Source: Polaromonas sp. (GTDB lineage Bacteria; Pseudomonadota; Gammaproteobacteria; Burkholderiales; Burkholderiaceae_C). From it: a DNA stretch of 64,000 nt. The stretch covers positions 54,455 to 118,454 of the forward strand of contig NZ_JAAFGZ010000018.1 of assembly GCF_010365105.1 (NCBI RefSeq). Reading direction: 5' to 3'. Position numbers and translations under genes: made by a program. This document shows, one piece after another, positions 54,488 to 64,000 of this stretch (position 1 is the stretch's first letter; the number at the start of each line of letters is the position of its first letter). The notes under the pieces are model-generated. The model saw only the letters and a program-made list of their open reading frames with translations, did not search any database and was not told the DNA's origin.

Positions 54488-55972
54488 TCAGTGCATGAGT
54501 TTTTCAACCGCACCGGGTTTGTCGTGAATCGCAAAGCGGTCCATCAGGGTGGTACTGGCTTCATCGAGGCCCAGTACCTCCACTTCGGCGCCTTCGCGCT
54601 TGAACTTGAGCACCACCTTGTCCAGCGCGCCGACCGCCGTGATGTCCCAGAAATGGGCGTGGCTGACGTCGATGCGGACCTTTTGCACTGCTTCCCTGAA
54701 GTCAAAGCTGTTGATGAAGGTTTCCGACGAGGCAAAAAACACCTGGCCCACCACGCTGTAGCTGCGCAGGCGGCCTTCGGCATCCAGGCTGCGGTCGATG
54801 CGCAGCACCTTGCCAACCTTGTGCGCAAAGAAGATGCCGGACAGCAGCACACCGACAAACACGCCCTTGGCCAGATCGTGCGTGGCCACCGTGATCACCA
54901 CGGTGGCCATCATCACAAGGCTTGAACTTGGCGGATGCTTGCGCAGGTTGCGGATCGAGTCCCAGCTGAAGGTGCCGATGCTGACCATGATCATCACCGC
55001 CACCAGCGCCGCCATCGGGATCTGTTTGACCCAGGGGCCCAGGAACACGATCAGGACCAGCAATCCAATGCCCGCCACCAGCGTGGACAGCCGCCCGCGA
55101 CCGCCCGATTTCACGTTGATCACCGATTGCCCAATCATGGCGCAGCCGGCCATGCCACCGATGAAACCGGTGGCGATGTTGGCCACGCCCTGCCCCACGC
55201 ACTCGCGGTTCTTGTTGCTGGGGGTGTCGGTCAGCTCGTCAACAATCGAAGCGGTCATCATCGATTCCAGCAAACCCACCACGGCCATCGTCGCGGCATA
55301 CGGCAAGATGATCCTGAGCGTTTCCAGGGTCAAAGGCACATCGGGCAGCAAAAAGATCGGCAGGCTGTCAGGCAACTGGCCCATGTCGCCCACGGTGCGA
55401 ATGTCCAGCTTGAGCAGCATCGCCACGCCGGTCAGCACGACGATGGTGACCAGCGGGGACGGCACGGCCCGGGTGATGTACGGGAAGCCGTAAATGATGG
55501 CCAGGCCGGCCGCCGTCATGGCATAAACCACCCAGCTCACGTCGGTCAGTTCGGGCAGTTGCGCCATGAAGATCAGGATGGCCAGCGCATTGACAAAGCC
55601 GGTAATGACCGAACGCGAGACAAAACGCATCAGCGCGCCCAACTTGAGCAGCCCGGCGACGATCTGCAGCACGCCGGTCAGCACGGTAGCGGCCAGCAGG
55701 TATTGCAAACCATGCTGCTTGACCAGCAGCACCATCACCAGCGCCATGGCCCCGGTGGCGGCCGAGATCATGCCGGGCCGGCCGCCGGTGAAGGCGATGA
55801 TCACGGCGATGCTGAATGACGCATACAGGCCGACCTTGGGATCCACGCCGGCAATGATGGAAAAGGCGATGGCTTCGGGAATCAGGGCAAGCGCAACCAC
55901 CAGGCCGGCCAGCAAGTCGCCCCGGACGTTGGAAAACCAGTCCTGGCGAATGGATGAATAGATTGTTTTCAA
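54488..55972 (-). CDS. SulP-family anion transporter
   Basis: A 494-residue membrane protein with a C-terminal STAS domain. Seen: [27 protein letters not shown] at the first conserved helix, [18 protein letters not shown], then a STAS domain from about residue 405 ([25 protein letters not shown]). The family carries sulfate, bicarbonate or similar anions; which one is not set. The start appears to be TTG at 55972, as no in-frame ATG is near. The 367-base region 55973-56339 shows no gene. Confidence 0.9.
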   Translation of the reverse strand: MKTIYSSIRQDWFSNVRGDLLAGLVVALALIPEAIAFSIIAGVDPKVGLYASFSIAVIIAFTGGRPGMISAATGAMALVMVLLVKQHGLQYLLAATVLTGVLQIVAGLLKLGALMRFVSRSVITGFVNALAILIFMAQLPELTDVSWVVYAMTAAGLAIIYGFPYITRAVPSPLVTIVVLTGVAMLLKLDIRTVGDMGQLPDSLPIFLLPDVPLTLETLRIILPYAATMAVVGLLESMMTASIVDELTDTPSNKNRECVGQGVANIATGFIGGMAGCAMIGQSVINVKSGGRGRLSTLVAGIGLLVLIVFLGPWVKQIPMAALVAVMIMVSIGTFSWDSIRNLRKHPPSSSLVMMATVVITVATHDLAKGVFVGVLLSGIFFAHKVGKVLRIDRSLDAEGRLRSYSVVGQVFFASSETFINSFDFREAVQKVRIDVSHAHFWDITAVGALDKVVLKFKREGAEVEVLGLDEASTTLMDRFAIHDKPGAVEKLMH

Positions 55973-56339
55973 TGAATAAAGACGGCGCCAGGCATGACCG
56001 GGCGGCCGTGAGTCAATGGTGAAATGGGGATTGAACAGGACCGCCGAAAAGGCCGTCTGACTCGGTGAACATTGGGGGGTGGGGGTGCCCGAAATGACGA
56101 CTCAGGGCGGTGTCACAGAGCAAAAGTAGCCGCGTGGCAACTCGCTGCCCGGGAAGGAAACCCGGAAAGTGGACAGCGTACCAGGGACTCTTTGCATTGA
56201 TGCATTTTACGCATGGAGCCGGCTTGCCAGCGCGGCAGCTTGCCGCCCGACCTGTCGACGCTGCACTTCAAAAGGCGTTTTTTCCGACAATGCCTTCATG
56301 CGCCTGCCCGGGGTCGGGGCGGCAACGCCGCAGGGCAAG

Positions 56340-57194
56340 TTACGGGCTGCCGGGCCGGGGAAGAGTTCGCGCCTTCGAGAGAGCGCGGGACAGGGCCGAC
56401 ACATTGTCATAACCCGAGACGCTGGCAGCTGCCTTGAGGCCCTGGCCCGACTGGACCGCACGTTGCGCCATCTGCAGCCGAAGCGTGCTCAGGTATTTGC
56501 CCGGCGGGCTGTTCATGGTGTTCCGAAAGCGCACGGCAAACGCGGTCCGTGACATGCCGGCGTGCTGCGCCATGGATTGCAGTGTCCAGTCCTTTTGCGG
56601 TGCGTCGTGCAGCGCCACCAGCGCGCTGGCAATGCGCGGATCGGCCAGCCCGCTGAACAGGCCACCGTGTTCGACAGGATGGGCGACCAGATGGCGCAGC
56701 AACCCGATAAAAACAATCTTGCCGGCGCAGTTGAGCAGCGCCTGCTGGCCGCAGCGCGGCTCGCTCGTCTCGCTGCGCAGCAACGCCAGCACATGCTGCA
56801 GCAAGCACTCTTCCTCTGCCAGCGGCACCACCCGGGGCTGGAAAAATTCAGCCAGCAGCAAGGACGCCACCGGCCCCTCCAGAAACACCCTGGCCGATAA
56901 CAGCGGCACCTGCGCGCTGCTGTCGCTTGACATGAGGTCGTGTGCCTGGTCACCACGGCAGATCAAAAAGGCAGGTGCACTGGCTTGCAGGGCGCTGGCC
57001 GGCGCTGCGCCCGACTGCACCAGTTGCACCGTGCCGCTGCTGACGACATGCAGATGAAGCATGGGCACAGCGCTGGCTGCAAAGTGCAGAGGCGCTGCGC
57101 ACGCTCCATGCGGCAACGCGGTTGACATTTCGACGCGCGGTGCCAAGCCGCGCAGCAGAGCGGAAAGGCGGTCGGGTTTGACAGGGACATTCAT
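56340..57194 (-). CDS. AraC-family transcriptional regulator
   Basis: A 284-residue regulator. Seen: an N-terminal cupin-like sensor (MLHLHVVSSGTVQLVQSG, FLICRGDQAHDL) and a C-terminal double helix-turn-helix (DWTLQSMAQHAGMSRTAFAVRFRNTMNSPPGKYLSTLRLQMAQRAVQSGQGLKAAASVSGYDNVSALSRALS). It is divergent from the peroxiredoxin-like gene with 99 bases between starts, which suggests that gene is its target. Ligand unknown. Confidence 0.92.
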   Translation of the reverse strand: MNVPVKPDRLSALLRGLAPRVEMSTALPHGACAAPLHFAASAVPMLHLHVVSSGTVQLVQSGAAPASALQASAPAFLICRGDQAHDLMSSDSSAQVPLLSARVFLEGPVASLLLAEFFQPRVVPLAEEECLLQHVLALLRSETSEPRCGQQALLNCAGKIVFIGLLRHLVAHPVEHGGLFSGLADPRIASALVALHDAPQKDWTLQSMAQHAGMSRTAFAVRFRNTMNSPPGKYLSTLRLQMAQRAVQSGQGLKAAASVSGYDNVSALSRALSKARTLPRPGSP

Positions 57195-57293
57195 TTTTGT
57201 ACGTAATGCAATGTTTTATGAACCAATTTTTGCATAGAGTACACAACAATACCCATTCCCAACCGTTCGCATCCATCAACCCAGGAAATCCTC

Positions 57294-57842
57294 ATGCGCA
57301 ACTCAGCCCTTTTGCCCCGTTACCCCGTGCCCGCCCTCAACGTGGCCCTCACGACAGGAGGCCGTTTTGTGCTGGGTGCGGACCCCGGTGACAAGTTTGA
57401 CCTGCTGGTGTTCTACCGAGGCCTGCATTGCCCTGTTTGTGCCAAATACCTGCTGGAGCTGGAACGCCTGGCGCACGAGTTCGCTGCGCGCGGCGTGCAG
57501 GTGGTGGCCATCAGCAGCGACGACGAAGAGCGTGCCGGGCAGATGGCTGCCAAGGTCAGCGCCAGTGGCATGAAGCTGGGTTACGGCCTGAGCCTGCGCG
57601 CCGCCCGCGAGTGGGGTTTGTACCTAAGCGCCTCGCGGGGCAAGACGTCCATTGGCATTGACGAGCCTGACGTGTTCAGCGAGCCGGGTGTGTTTATCGT
57701 GCGACCGGATGGCACGCTGTATTACGGCGCGGTGCAGACCATGCCTTTTGCCCGGCCGCCGTTTCAGGACTTGCTGGGTGCGATTGACTTTGCCATCAGC
57801 AAGGACTACCCCGCTCGCGGCGAGTTCACGGGCGAGGTCTGA
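57294..57842 (+). CDS. peroxiredoxin-like (AhpC/TSA) protein
   Basis: A 182-residue thioredoxin-fold protein. Seen: LLVFYRGLHCPVCAKYLLELERL with a CPVC pair, as in redox-active members of the AhpC/TSA superfamily, and PGVFIVRPDGTLYYGAV. The usual peroxiredoxin GLP..C2 layout is not present, so the role (peroxidase or disulfide reductase) is unsettled. ATG at 57294 follows CAGGAAA. Divergent from the araC-type gene. Confidence 0.85.
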   Translation: MRNSALLPRYPVPALNVALTTGGRFVLGADPGDKFDLLVFYRGLHCPVCAKYLLELERLAHEFAARGVQVVAISSDDEERAGQMAAKVSASGMKLGYGLSLRAAREWGLYLSASRGKTSIGIDEPDVFSEPGVFIVRPDGTLYYGAVQTMPFARPPFQDLLGAIDFAISKDYPARGEFTGEV

Positions 57843-57915
57843 GCCTGGAAAGGATGCCTTTTAAGGGGGCACTGGCTGCGAACGGAAACCAGGACCGCAG
57901 GCTTTTTTTGCGCCC

Positions 57916-58467
57916 TCAGCTCAGCCACTTCTGAAAAAACTGCGCCTGACCCATGGCCGGATCAAGCTGATAGCCGGCAAAGCCGACGCGTTCATACAGG
58001 CGGATCGCGCGGGCGTTGCCGGCAAGCACTTCCAGCGTCAGCTTGCAGGCGCCGCGTTGACGGGAAATTTCCTCCACCAGCGCCAGCATCTGCTCGCCGA
58101 CCCGCCGGCCCCGGTGGCCGGCCAGCACCGCCACATCGTGGACATTGACCAGCGGGCGACAGGCAAAAGTTGAAAAGCCTTCGATGCAGTTGATCAGGCC
58201 GACGGGCTGGTCGCCGCGCTCCCCGTCAAAGGCCAGCACGCTGAAGGCCTGCGGCAGCGCGGCGAGTTCTTTCACCAGATTGGCCTTGGCAAAGGCGCTC
58301 AGGGCTTCGCCGCCACCCGCCGGGTCCTGCGCATAGGCGTCGAGCAGATGGACCAGCGCGTCAGCGTGGACCGGGTTGCGGTAATCGGCCTGGCAGACAT
58401 GCAGGCGGGGTGAAATCGATTCAGTGGAATGGGTCACGGATGGCTCTTTGGCAGAAACTGGGTACAT
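57916..58467 (-). CDS. GNAT-family N-acetyltransferase
   Basis: A 183-residue acetyltransferase. Seen: the acetyl-CoA loop VLAGHRGRRVGEQMLALVEE and a downstream LEVLAGNARAIRLYERVGFAGYQLD. The first 20 or so residues are not conserved, so the start (ATG 58467, or 58494, or GTG 58437) is open. Substrate unknown. The 258 bases to the RND adaptor hold no gene. Confidence 0.85.
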   Translation of the reverse strand: MYPVSAKEPSVTHSTESISPRLHVCQADYRNPVHADALVHLLDAYAQDPAGGGEALSAFAKANLVKELAALPQAFSVLAFDGERGDQPVGLINCIEGFSTFACRPLVNVHDVAVLAGHRGRRVGEQMLALVEEISRQRGACKLTLEVLAGNARAIRLYERVGFAGYQLDPAMGQAQFFQKWLS

Positions 58468-58725
58468 GGATTTTAAGGACCGGCCAGCCGTCATCCGCAC
58501 AAGCGCCCGCAGTGACTTTGTTACGGCTTTTGCTTTACCGGACATTTACCGGCCTATTTCCGTGACGACATCTTCGCCCGGGTGCTTGCTGGGATAATTA
58601 TTCAGCGCCAACCCTGTCAATCGCCCCGGCCATTCGCCAGAGGCCGGACAGGGCGCCCTCCCCCTCCCTGTAGAAATGAAAATGCCGCCGCCAGCGTCCT
58701 GTCGCGGCATGCAAAAGGACCGCTG

Positions 58726-60105
58726 ATGGATACCCGTGTCGACACCCCGCCCATCCACAGCAACACCCCTCCCGCCCAACGCATGAGCCGCCGCACACGC
58801 CTGCTCGGCAGCCTGCTGGCGCTGGCGTTGCTGGCCGGCACTGGCTGGCTGGCCTGGCACCTGACGCACCCCGACACGCCAGAAGCTGGCGCAGCGGGCG
58901 GCCGGCGCGGCGCACCCGCCACCACTGTCGGCGTGGCGACCGCCGAAAGCAGCCGCATCCCGGTCATCCTGGAAGCGCTGGGCACTGTCACGCCACAGGC
59001 CACCGTCCGGGTCCGGCCGCAGGTGTCGGGGGTGTTGGAAAAAGTACTGTTCAGGGAAGGCCAGTTGGTCCGCGCCGGCGAATTGCTGGCGACCATCGAC
59101 CCGCGCCAGTTCGAGCTGGCGCTGATGCAGGCCAGCGGCCAGCGCCAGCGCGACGAGGCGCAATTGGCCAGCGCCCGCGTCACGCTGGCGCGCTTTCAGA
59201 CGCTGCTGGCGCAGGACTCGATTGCGCGCCAGGAAGTCGATACCCAGGCCGCGCTGGTCAAGCAGCTCGAAGGCACGGTGATGATCGACAAGGCCAACGA
59301 GGGCGTTGCGCGACTGAACCTGGGCTATGCCCGCGTCGTCGCGCCCATCAGCGGCCGCGTCGGCCTGCGCACCGTCGATGTCGGCAATGTGGTCAGCAGT
59401 AGCGATGCTAACGGCATTGCGCTGATCACCCAGGTCAGCCCGATCGACGTGGTGTTTGCCGTTCCGCAGGACCGCGCGGGCGAGTTGCAGCAGTCTGCCG
59501 TGGCCGGCCGGGCGATGCAGGTCACGGCGCTCGACAGGACGCGTTCCAGCGCGCTGGACACTGGCGTGTTCGCTTCGCTGGACAACCAGGTCGATGTGCA
59601 GACCGGCACGGTCAAGGCCAAGGCGCGCTTTCCCAACGCCCAGCTGGCGCTGTTTCCGAGCCAGTTCGTCAATGTGCAGCTGGAACTGCGGACGATTGAA
59701 AACGCCGTCACAGTGCCGGTGGCGGCGCTGCGCCATGGCAATGCCGGCGACTATGTCTATGTGGTGAATGCGGCCGAGCGCACGGTCAGCCTGCGGCCGG
59801 TCCAGCGCGGCCAGGCCACGGCGGACAAGATACAGATTGCCTCGGGCCTGAAGGCGGGCGAGCAGGTCATCACCGAAGGCGCCGACCGGCTCAAGGACGG
59901 CGCGCCGGTGGTGCTGCCGGGCGACAGCCCCAGGGGCATGAACGGTGCAGGCGCCGGCAAGCGACAGCGTCCGGGCGCCCCGGCCGATGGTGCCAGGCCG
60001 GGTGCGTCAGCCGCAGACGACGGTGCAGCGCCAGCAACCCTGCCAGCTTCGGGCGCCGCCAGCGCACCACGCCGCCGCCGCGCCTCGCAAGCCGAGGGCG
60101 CATGA
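58726..60105 (+). CDS. RND efflux membrane-fusion (adaptor) subunit, MdtA-like
   Basis: A 459-residue periplasmic adaptor. Seen: an N-terminal anchor helix ([21 protein letters not shown]), lipoyl/barrel-sandwich halves ([32 protein letters not shown] and [22 protein letters not shown]), a coiled-coil hairpin between, and a long, Gly/Ala/Pro-rich tail. AAAGGA precedes ATG at 58726. Overlaps the pump gene by 4 bases (ATGA). With an outer-membrane channel, not encoded here, it would form a tripartite pump; TolC-like partner unknown. Confidence 0.92.
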   Translation: MDTRVDTPPIHSNTPPAQRMSRRTRLLGSLLALALLAGTGWLAWHLTHPDTPEAGAAGGRRGAPATTVGVATAESSRIPVILEALGTVTPQATVRVRPQVSGVLEKVLFREGQLVRAGELLATIDPRQFELALMQASGQRQRDEAQLASARVTLARFQTLLAQDSIARQEVDTQAALVKQLEGTVMIDKANEGVARLNLGYARVVAPISGRVGLRTVDVGNVVSSSDANGIALITQVSPIDVVFAVPQDRAGELQQSAVAGRAMQVTALDRTRSSALDTGVFASLDNQVDVQTGTVKAKARFPNAQLALFPSQFVNVQLELRTIENAVTVPVAALRHGNAGDYVYVVNAAERTVSLRPVQRGQATADKIQIASGLKAGEQVITEGADRLKDGAPVVLPGDSPRGMNGAGAGKRQRPGAPADGARPGASAADDGAAPATLPASGAASAPRRRRASQAEGA

Positions 60106-63100
60106 ACCCGCGCGCGCCAGCCAATGCGTCGGGCGTTCCACGCGGCGATGCCGGACATCCGGGCAACCTTGACAATTCCGGACCTTCGGGCGACTTCGAC
60201 GATTTCGGCGACAACAACGCGCACGCCTCGACACTGAGCCCGTCACGGCCCTTCATCATGCGGCCTGTCGCCACGGCGCTGTTGATGCTGGCCATCGTGC
60301 TGGCCGGGCTGGTCGGCTTCAGGCTGCTGCCGCTGTCGGCGCTGCCGCAGGTTGATTACCCGACCATCCAGGTGCAGACGCTGTATCCCGGCGCCAGCCC
60401 CGAAGTGATGGCGCAAACCGTCACCGCGCCGCTGGAGCGCCAGTTCGGCCAGATGGCAGGGCTGTCCCGCATGAGTTCGACCAGCACGGCGGGCGTGTCC
60501 ATCGTCACCTTGCAGTTCGGCCTGGGGCTGGCGCTGGACGTGGCCGAGCAGCAGGTGCAGGCGGCCATCAACGCCGGCGGCTCGCTGCTGCCGGCCGACC
60601 TGCCTGCGCCGCCGGTGTATGCCAAGGTCAATCCGGCCGACGCGCCGGTGCTGACGCTGGCGATCACCTCAAGCACGCTGCCGCTGACCGAGGTGCAGAA
60701 CATCGTCAACACCCGGCTGGCGCTGAAGATCAGCCAGGTGAACGGCGTCGGGCTGGTGGCGCTCAGCGGCGGCCAGCGACCGGCGGTGCGCATCCAGGCT
60801 GACACGCGGGCGCTGGCCTCGTATGGCCTCGGACTCGATGCGCTGCGCACAGCGATCAGCGCCGCCAACGCCAACGGCGCCAAGGGCAGCATCGATGGCC
60901 CGACACGCTCGTATTCGATCAATTCCAACGACCAGCTGCTGGCCGCCGAGGACTACCAGAAACTCATCATTGCCTACCGCAACGGCGCGGCGGTGCGCGT
61001 ATCGGATGTGGCGCGGGTCGTGGAAAGCGCCGAGAACACGCAGCTTGGCGCCTGGGCCAGCATCGCCTGCACGCAGGATGCGTCGGCCGCCTCAAAAAAT
61101 CAGGAAGATTGCCTTGGAACGCCCGGCAAGCGGCTGGTGCCCGCGATCATCTTGAATGTGCAGCGCCAGCCCGGCGCGAATGTGATTGCCACGGTGGACG
61201 CCATCAAGGCGCGCCTGCCCGAGTTGCAGGCCGGCCTGCCGACGCAGATGCGCGTCGATGTGCTGAGCGACCGCACCACCGGCATCCGGGCTTCGGTGCT
61301 GCATGTCGAGATCGAGTTGCTGCTGGCGGTGCTGATGGTGGTGCTGGTGATTTTTGCGTTCTTGCACAACCTGCGCGCGACGGTGATCGCCAGCCTGTCG
61401 GTGCCGATTTCGCTCATCGGCACCTGCGGCGCGATGTACCTGCTCGGCTACAGCCTGAACAACCTGAGCCTGATGGCGCTGACGATTGCCACCGGCTTCG
61501 TCGTCGATGACGCCATCGTGATGATCGAGAACATCTCGCGCTACATCGAGGAAGGCGAGTCGCCCATGCTGGCCGCGCTCAAGGGGGCGAAGCAGATCGG
61601 CTTCACCATCATCTCCCTGACCGTGTCGCTGATTGCCGTGCTGATTCCGCTGCTCTTCATGGGCGACGTGGTGGGCCGGCTGTTCCGCGAATTCGCCATC
61701 ACGCTGGCCATCACGATTTTGATTTCGGCCGTCGTTTCCCTCACGCTGGTGCCGATGATGTCGGCCAGATGGCTAAAAGAAAAAGCCCCCACGCTCCCCG
61801 CTTCGCGTGGTTCGCTGCCCCCCGGGGGGGCCGCTGCGCCTGCGGTCTGGCAAAGCCAGTCCCGCGGCCCTGGCTGGGCTGGGGAGAGTGCCCCCACGCT
61901 CGGCGAGAGGCTGCAGCGCTTCTTCGATGGCGTAATAGTTCGCTACGACCAGTCGCTGACCTGGGTGCTCCGGCACCAGGGCGCCACGCTGGTGGTGGCG
62001 CTGGCCACGCTGGTGTTGACCGTGCTGCTGTATGTGCTGATTCCCAAGGGCCTGTTCCCGACACAGGACACCGGCCAGTTGCAGGCGCGCGTCGAAACCG
62101 CCCAGTCGGTGTCGTATGCACGCATGTCGGAGTTGCAGCAGGCAGCGGCGCGCGAGATGTTGCAGGACCCGGATGTGGAAGCGCTGAGTTCCTTCATCGG
62201 CGTCGATGCGGCGAACAACACCATGCTGCACACCGGCCGCATGCTGATCAACCTGAAAAAAGAGCGCATCGGCAGCCAGCAGGAAACCATGGACCGGCTG
62301 CGCCAGCGTGCCAGCCGGGTTGCCGGCGTGACGCTGTACCTGCAGCCGACGCAGGATTTGACGATTGACGCCGAAACCGGTCCGACGCAATTCCGCGTGT
62401 CGATGGAAGGCGCGAGCAACGCGGTGGTGGTGCAGTGGGCCAACCAACTGGCCGAGCGCATGGCGCAGTCCACCAGCCTGCGCAACGTGGTGTCGGACGC
62501 CGGTGCCCAGGGCACGGCGGCTTTCATCAACGTGGACCGCGACACGGCGTCGCGCCTGGGCATTGCTACCTCGACGATTGATGATGCGCTGTACAGCGCC
62601 TTCGGCCAGCGCATTGTCTCGACGATCTTCACCGAGACCAACCAGTACCGCGTGATCCTCGAAGCGCTGCCCGACGCGCGCGCCACGCCGGCTTCGCTGG
62701 GCAACCTGCCCCTGAAGACCGGCACGGGCACGACCACGCCGCTGTCGTCGATTGCCACCATCACCGAGCAAGCCGCGCCGCTGCAGATCACCCACGTTGC
62801 CCAGTACCCGGCAACGACGCTGGGTTTTGACACCGCGCCCGGCGTGTCGCTCGGAAAGGCTGTCGACGAGATCAGGCAGGCGGCCAAGGACATCGCCATG
62901 CCTTCCAGCGTCAGCCTGACCTTTCTGGGCGCGGCGGGAGCCTACCAGGCGTCGCTCTCAAACCAGCTGTGGCTGATTCTGGCGGCGGTGGTCTGTGTGT
63001 ACATCGTGCTGGGCGTGCTGTATGAAAGCTATGTGCACCCGATGACGATTCTCTCGACGTTGCCGTCGGCGGGCGTCGGCGCGTTGCTGGCCCTGATGAT

Positions 63101-63491
63101 CAGCGGGTCTGACCTGGGGGTGATCGGCATCATCGGCATCATCTTGCTGATCGGCATCGTGAAAAAGAACGCGATCATGATGATCGACTTTGCGATTGAC
63201 GCCGAGCGCAATGAGGGCAAGTCGGCTCAGGAAGCGATTCACCAGGCGGCGCTGCTGCGCTTTCGGCCCATCCTGATGACGACGCTGGCGGCGCTGTTTG
63301 CGGCCGTTCCCCTGATGCTGGGGTTTGGTGATGGCGCTGAGTTGCGGCGGCCGCTGGGGCTGGCAATTTTTGGCGGCTTGATCGTCAGCCAGGTGTTGAC
63401 GCTGTTCACGACGCCTGTGATTTACCTGGCGTTTGACCGGCTGGGGCGGCGGTTGGGGCGGAAGGAGCGGGTGGATGCTGCTGTTGCCTGA
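60102..63491 (+). CDS. RND efflux pump permease, MdtB-like
   Basis: A large inner-membrane proton-drug antiporter of 1129 residues, about 80 longer than usual. Seen: N-terminal [21 protein letters not shown] after an extra leader of about 45 residues; the helix motif [19 protein letters not shown] with charged residues of the proton path; C-terminal [27 protein letters not shown]. Two odd insertions are visible: a Cys-bearing periplasmic loop at residues about 320-345 (C323 and C337) and a 35-residue segment 562-596 encoded by a repeat with 12-base direct ends. Function with MdtA-like adaptor inferred. Confidence 0.92.
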   Translation: MNPRAPANASGVPRGDAGHPGNLDNSGPSGDFDDFGDNNAHASTLSPSRPFIMRPVATALLMLAIVLAGLVGFRLLPLSALPQVDYPTIQVQTLYPGASPEVMAQTVTAPLERQFGQMAGLSRMSSTSTAGVSIVTLQFGLGLALDVAEQQVQAAINAGGSLLPADLPAPPVYAKVNPADAPVLTLAITSSTLPLTEVQNIVNTRLALKISQVNGVGLVALSGGQRPAVRIQADTRALASYGLGLDALRTAISAANANGAKGSIDGPTRSYSINSNDQLLAAEDYQKLIIAYRNGAAVRVSDVARVVESAENTQLGAWASIACTQDASAASKNQEDCLGTPGKRLVPAIILNVQRQPGANVIATVDAIKARLPELQAGLPTQMRVDVLSDRTTGIRASVLHVEIELLLAVLMVVLVIFAFLHNLRATVIASLSVPISLIGTCGAMYLLGYSLNNLSLMALTIATGFVVDDAIVMIENISRYIEEGESPMLAALKGAKQIGFTIISLTVSLIAVLIPLLFMGDVVGRLFREFAITLAITILISAVVSLTLVPMMSARWLKEKAPTLPASRGSLPPGGAAAPAVWQSQSRGPGWAGESAPTLGERLQRFFDGVIVRYDQSLTWVLRHQGATLVVALATLVLTVLLYVLIPKGLFPTQDTGQLQARVETAQSVSYARMSELQQAAAREMLQDPDVEALSSFIGVDAANNTMLHTGRMLINLKKERIGSQQETMDRLRQRASRVAGVTLYLQPTQDLTIDAETGPTQFRVSMEGASNAVVVQWANQLAERMAQSTSLRNVVSDAGAQGTAAFINVDRDTASRLGIATSTIDDALYSAFGQRIVSTIFTETNQYRVILEALPDARATPASLGNLPLKTGTGTTTPLSSIATITEQAAPLQITHVAQYPATTLGFDTAPGVSLGKAVDEIRQAAKDIAMPSSVSLTFLGAAGAYQASLSNQLWLILAAVVCVYIVLGVLYESYVHPMTILSTLPSAGVGALLALMISGSDLGVIGIIGIILLIGIVKKNAIMMIDFAIDAERNEGKSAQEAIHQAALLRFRPILMTTLAALFAAVPLMLGFGDGAELRRPLGLAIFGGLIVSQVLTLFTTPVIYLAFDRLGRRLGRKERVDAAVA
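61785..61901 (+). repeat. 105-base in-frame insertion in the RND pump gene, bounded by 12-base direct repeats
   Basis: GCCCCCACGCTC occurs at 61785-61796 and again at 61890-61901, exactly 105 bases (35 codons) apart and in the same frame (both read APTL). The inner part (CGCTTCGCGTGG..CCCCCCGGGGGGG..) is GC-rich, has an inner palindrome, and resembles a dispersed repeat I know from this family. Confidence 0.7.
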
Positions 63492-63534
63492 TTTTTACGC
63501 TTTTTATTGCGCTTGCGCTTTTCCTGCTTGCGTA

Positions 63535-63558
63535 GGTAGCTATTTATTTGATAGTCGC
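63535..63558 (+). repeat. dispersed palindromic repeat after the RND pump gene
   Basis: GGTAGCTATTTATTTGATAGTCGC, preceded by an AT/GC body (TTTTTACGCTTTTTATTGCGC) that begins just after the pump stop at 63491. Confidence 0.6.
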
Positions 63559-63589
63559 TTTCGCTGCTTGCACCTGTTGGCCGGGGGTA

Positions 63590-63800
63590 GCCCGGCGGCT
63601 ACTCACTTTTCTTTGCTTCGCCAAAGAAAAGTAAGCAAAAGAAAGGCGACCCGGCTGTCAGGGTCCCTGCGCTTCGCTTCGGGCAACCTGCGCTGCCCCG
63701 AAAAAACGGGGGTCGGCGCAAACTCGCTTCACTTCGTTACGCTCAAACAGCGCGCCGCCCTGATCCCGTTTTTTTGGGTCCTCACAGGCCCAGCCAGAAC
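63590..63800. repeat. long dispersed repeat with hairpin
   Basis: CTTTTCTTTGCTTCGCC followed by AAAGAAAAG forms a hairpin near 63605-63632, then a GC-rich body with CGCTTCGCTTC and CTCGCTTCACTTCG units to about 63800. I recognise this as a repeat seen in Comamonadaceae; no gene is visible between 63492 and 64000. Confidence 0.6.
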
Positions 63801-63872
63801 GGGACAGGCGGGGAATGAAGTCCGAACAGCCGAACAGCCAGACAGCCACCGTGCCCGGGCTTTGGTTCTGTG

Positions 63873-63890
63873 TGCTACAAATTCAATAGC
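63873..63890. repeat. dispersed palindromic repeat near the window end
   Basis: TGCTACAAATTCAATAGC followed by TGCTTGCGCAAGCGGGATATG, a complete copy of the core and body. Confidence 0.7.
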
Positions 63891-64000
63891 TGCTTGCGCA
63901 AGCGGGATATGCGCTAGATTCACTTTTAATACAAAAAAAGAGCCTCACCTCGCCACCTCCATCCTCCTCCCCCTCTTACTCCTTCCCCCCTTGGGGGAAG

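Overview
The window is GC-rich, almost fully coding, and reads as a betaproteobacterial chromosome of the order Burkholderiales, family Comamonadaceae. Polaromonas or a close relative is my best guess. This rests on familiar protein types (PhaR, 3-hydroxybutyrate dehydrogenase, OmpR/EnvZ, DUF3422, HemP, surE-pcm-nlpD) and on a short dispersed repeat of a kind I associate with that family. No database search was possible, so the genus is an inference.

Layout. 1-9.7 kb: rimO (cut by the window edge), phaR, tRNA-Val, relA, an alpha/beta hydrolase, bdhA, then a block with an L-2-hydroxyglutarate oxidase-like flavoprotein, an acetylpolyamine amidohydrolase and an N-formylglutamate amidohydrolase-like enzyme. 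9.9-16.7 kb: an outer-membrane barrel protein, a PACE-type drug efflux protein behind a structured leader, a phosphoesterase, a lipid kinase, a SIMPL protein and the OmpR/EnvZ pair. 16.7-21.5 kb: ispF-ispD (isoprenoid synthesis), divergent from mfd (transcription-coupled repair). 21.6-27.3 kb: a defence island, with a VapBC toxin-antitoxin pair followed by a type III restriction-modification system (mod-res). 27.3-31.6 kb: serB, an ABC exporter, a DUF3422 protein and a small HNH protein.

31.7-38.9 kb is an iron block: bacterioferritin, a Fur-box-preceded siderophore receptor with PiuC hydroxylase, then a second Fur-box-preceded run of bfd, tonB, exbB, exbD and hemP, and a HbpS/GlcG-like protein. 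The receptor takes up ferric siderophore, TonB-ExbBD energises it, and Bfr/Bfd store and release the iron. 39-45 kb: a BI-1/YccA membrane protein, rlmD, then the stationary-phase cluster surE-pcm-nlpD without rpoS, and a quinone oxidoreductase. 45-49.5 kb: an OlsB-like acyltransferase, an orphan 82-residue gene and an arsenic cluster (arsH, arsC, arsR, a truncated second arsC, acr3). 49.5-54.5 kb: small redox genes (nitroreductase, flavin amine oxidase, ChrR-like cupin), two gene remnants, ynfA and a universal stress protein. 54.5-63.5 kb: a SulP transporter, an AraC regulator divergent from a peroxiredoxin-like gene, a GNAT enzyme, and an RND efflux adaptor-pump pair. The last 500 bases are repeats.

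The most unusual feature is a family of about 17 copies of an imperfect palindrome (GCTATyAAnnnnGTAGCA type, with a longer 50-70 base body). Several copies sit inside or at the ends of reading frames and supply a signal peptide, a stop codon and internal or C-terminal residues. A different GC-rich repeat is inserted in frame, bounded by 12-base direct repeats exactly 105 bases apart, in the RND pump gene.
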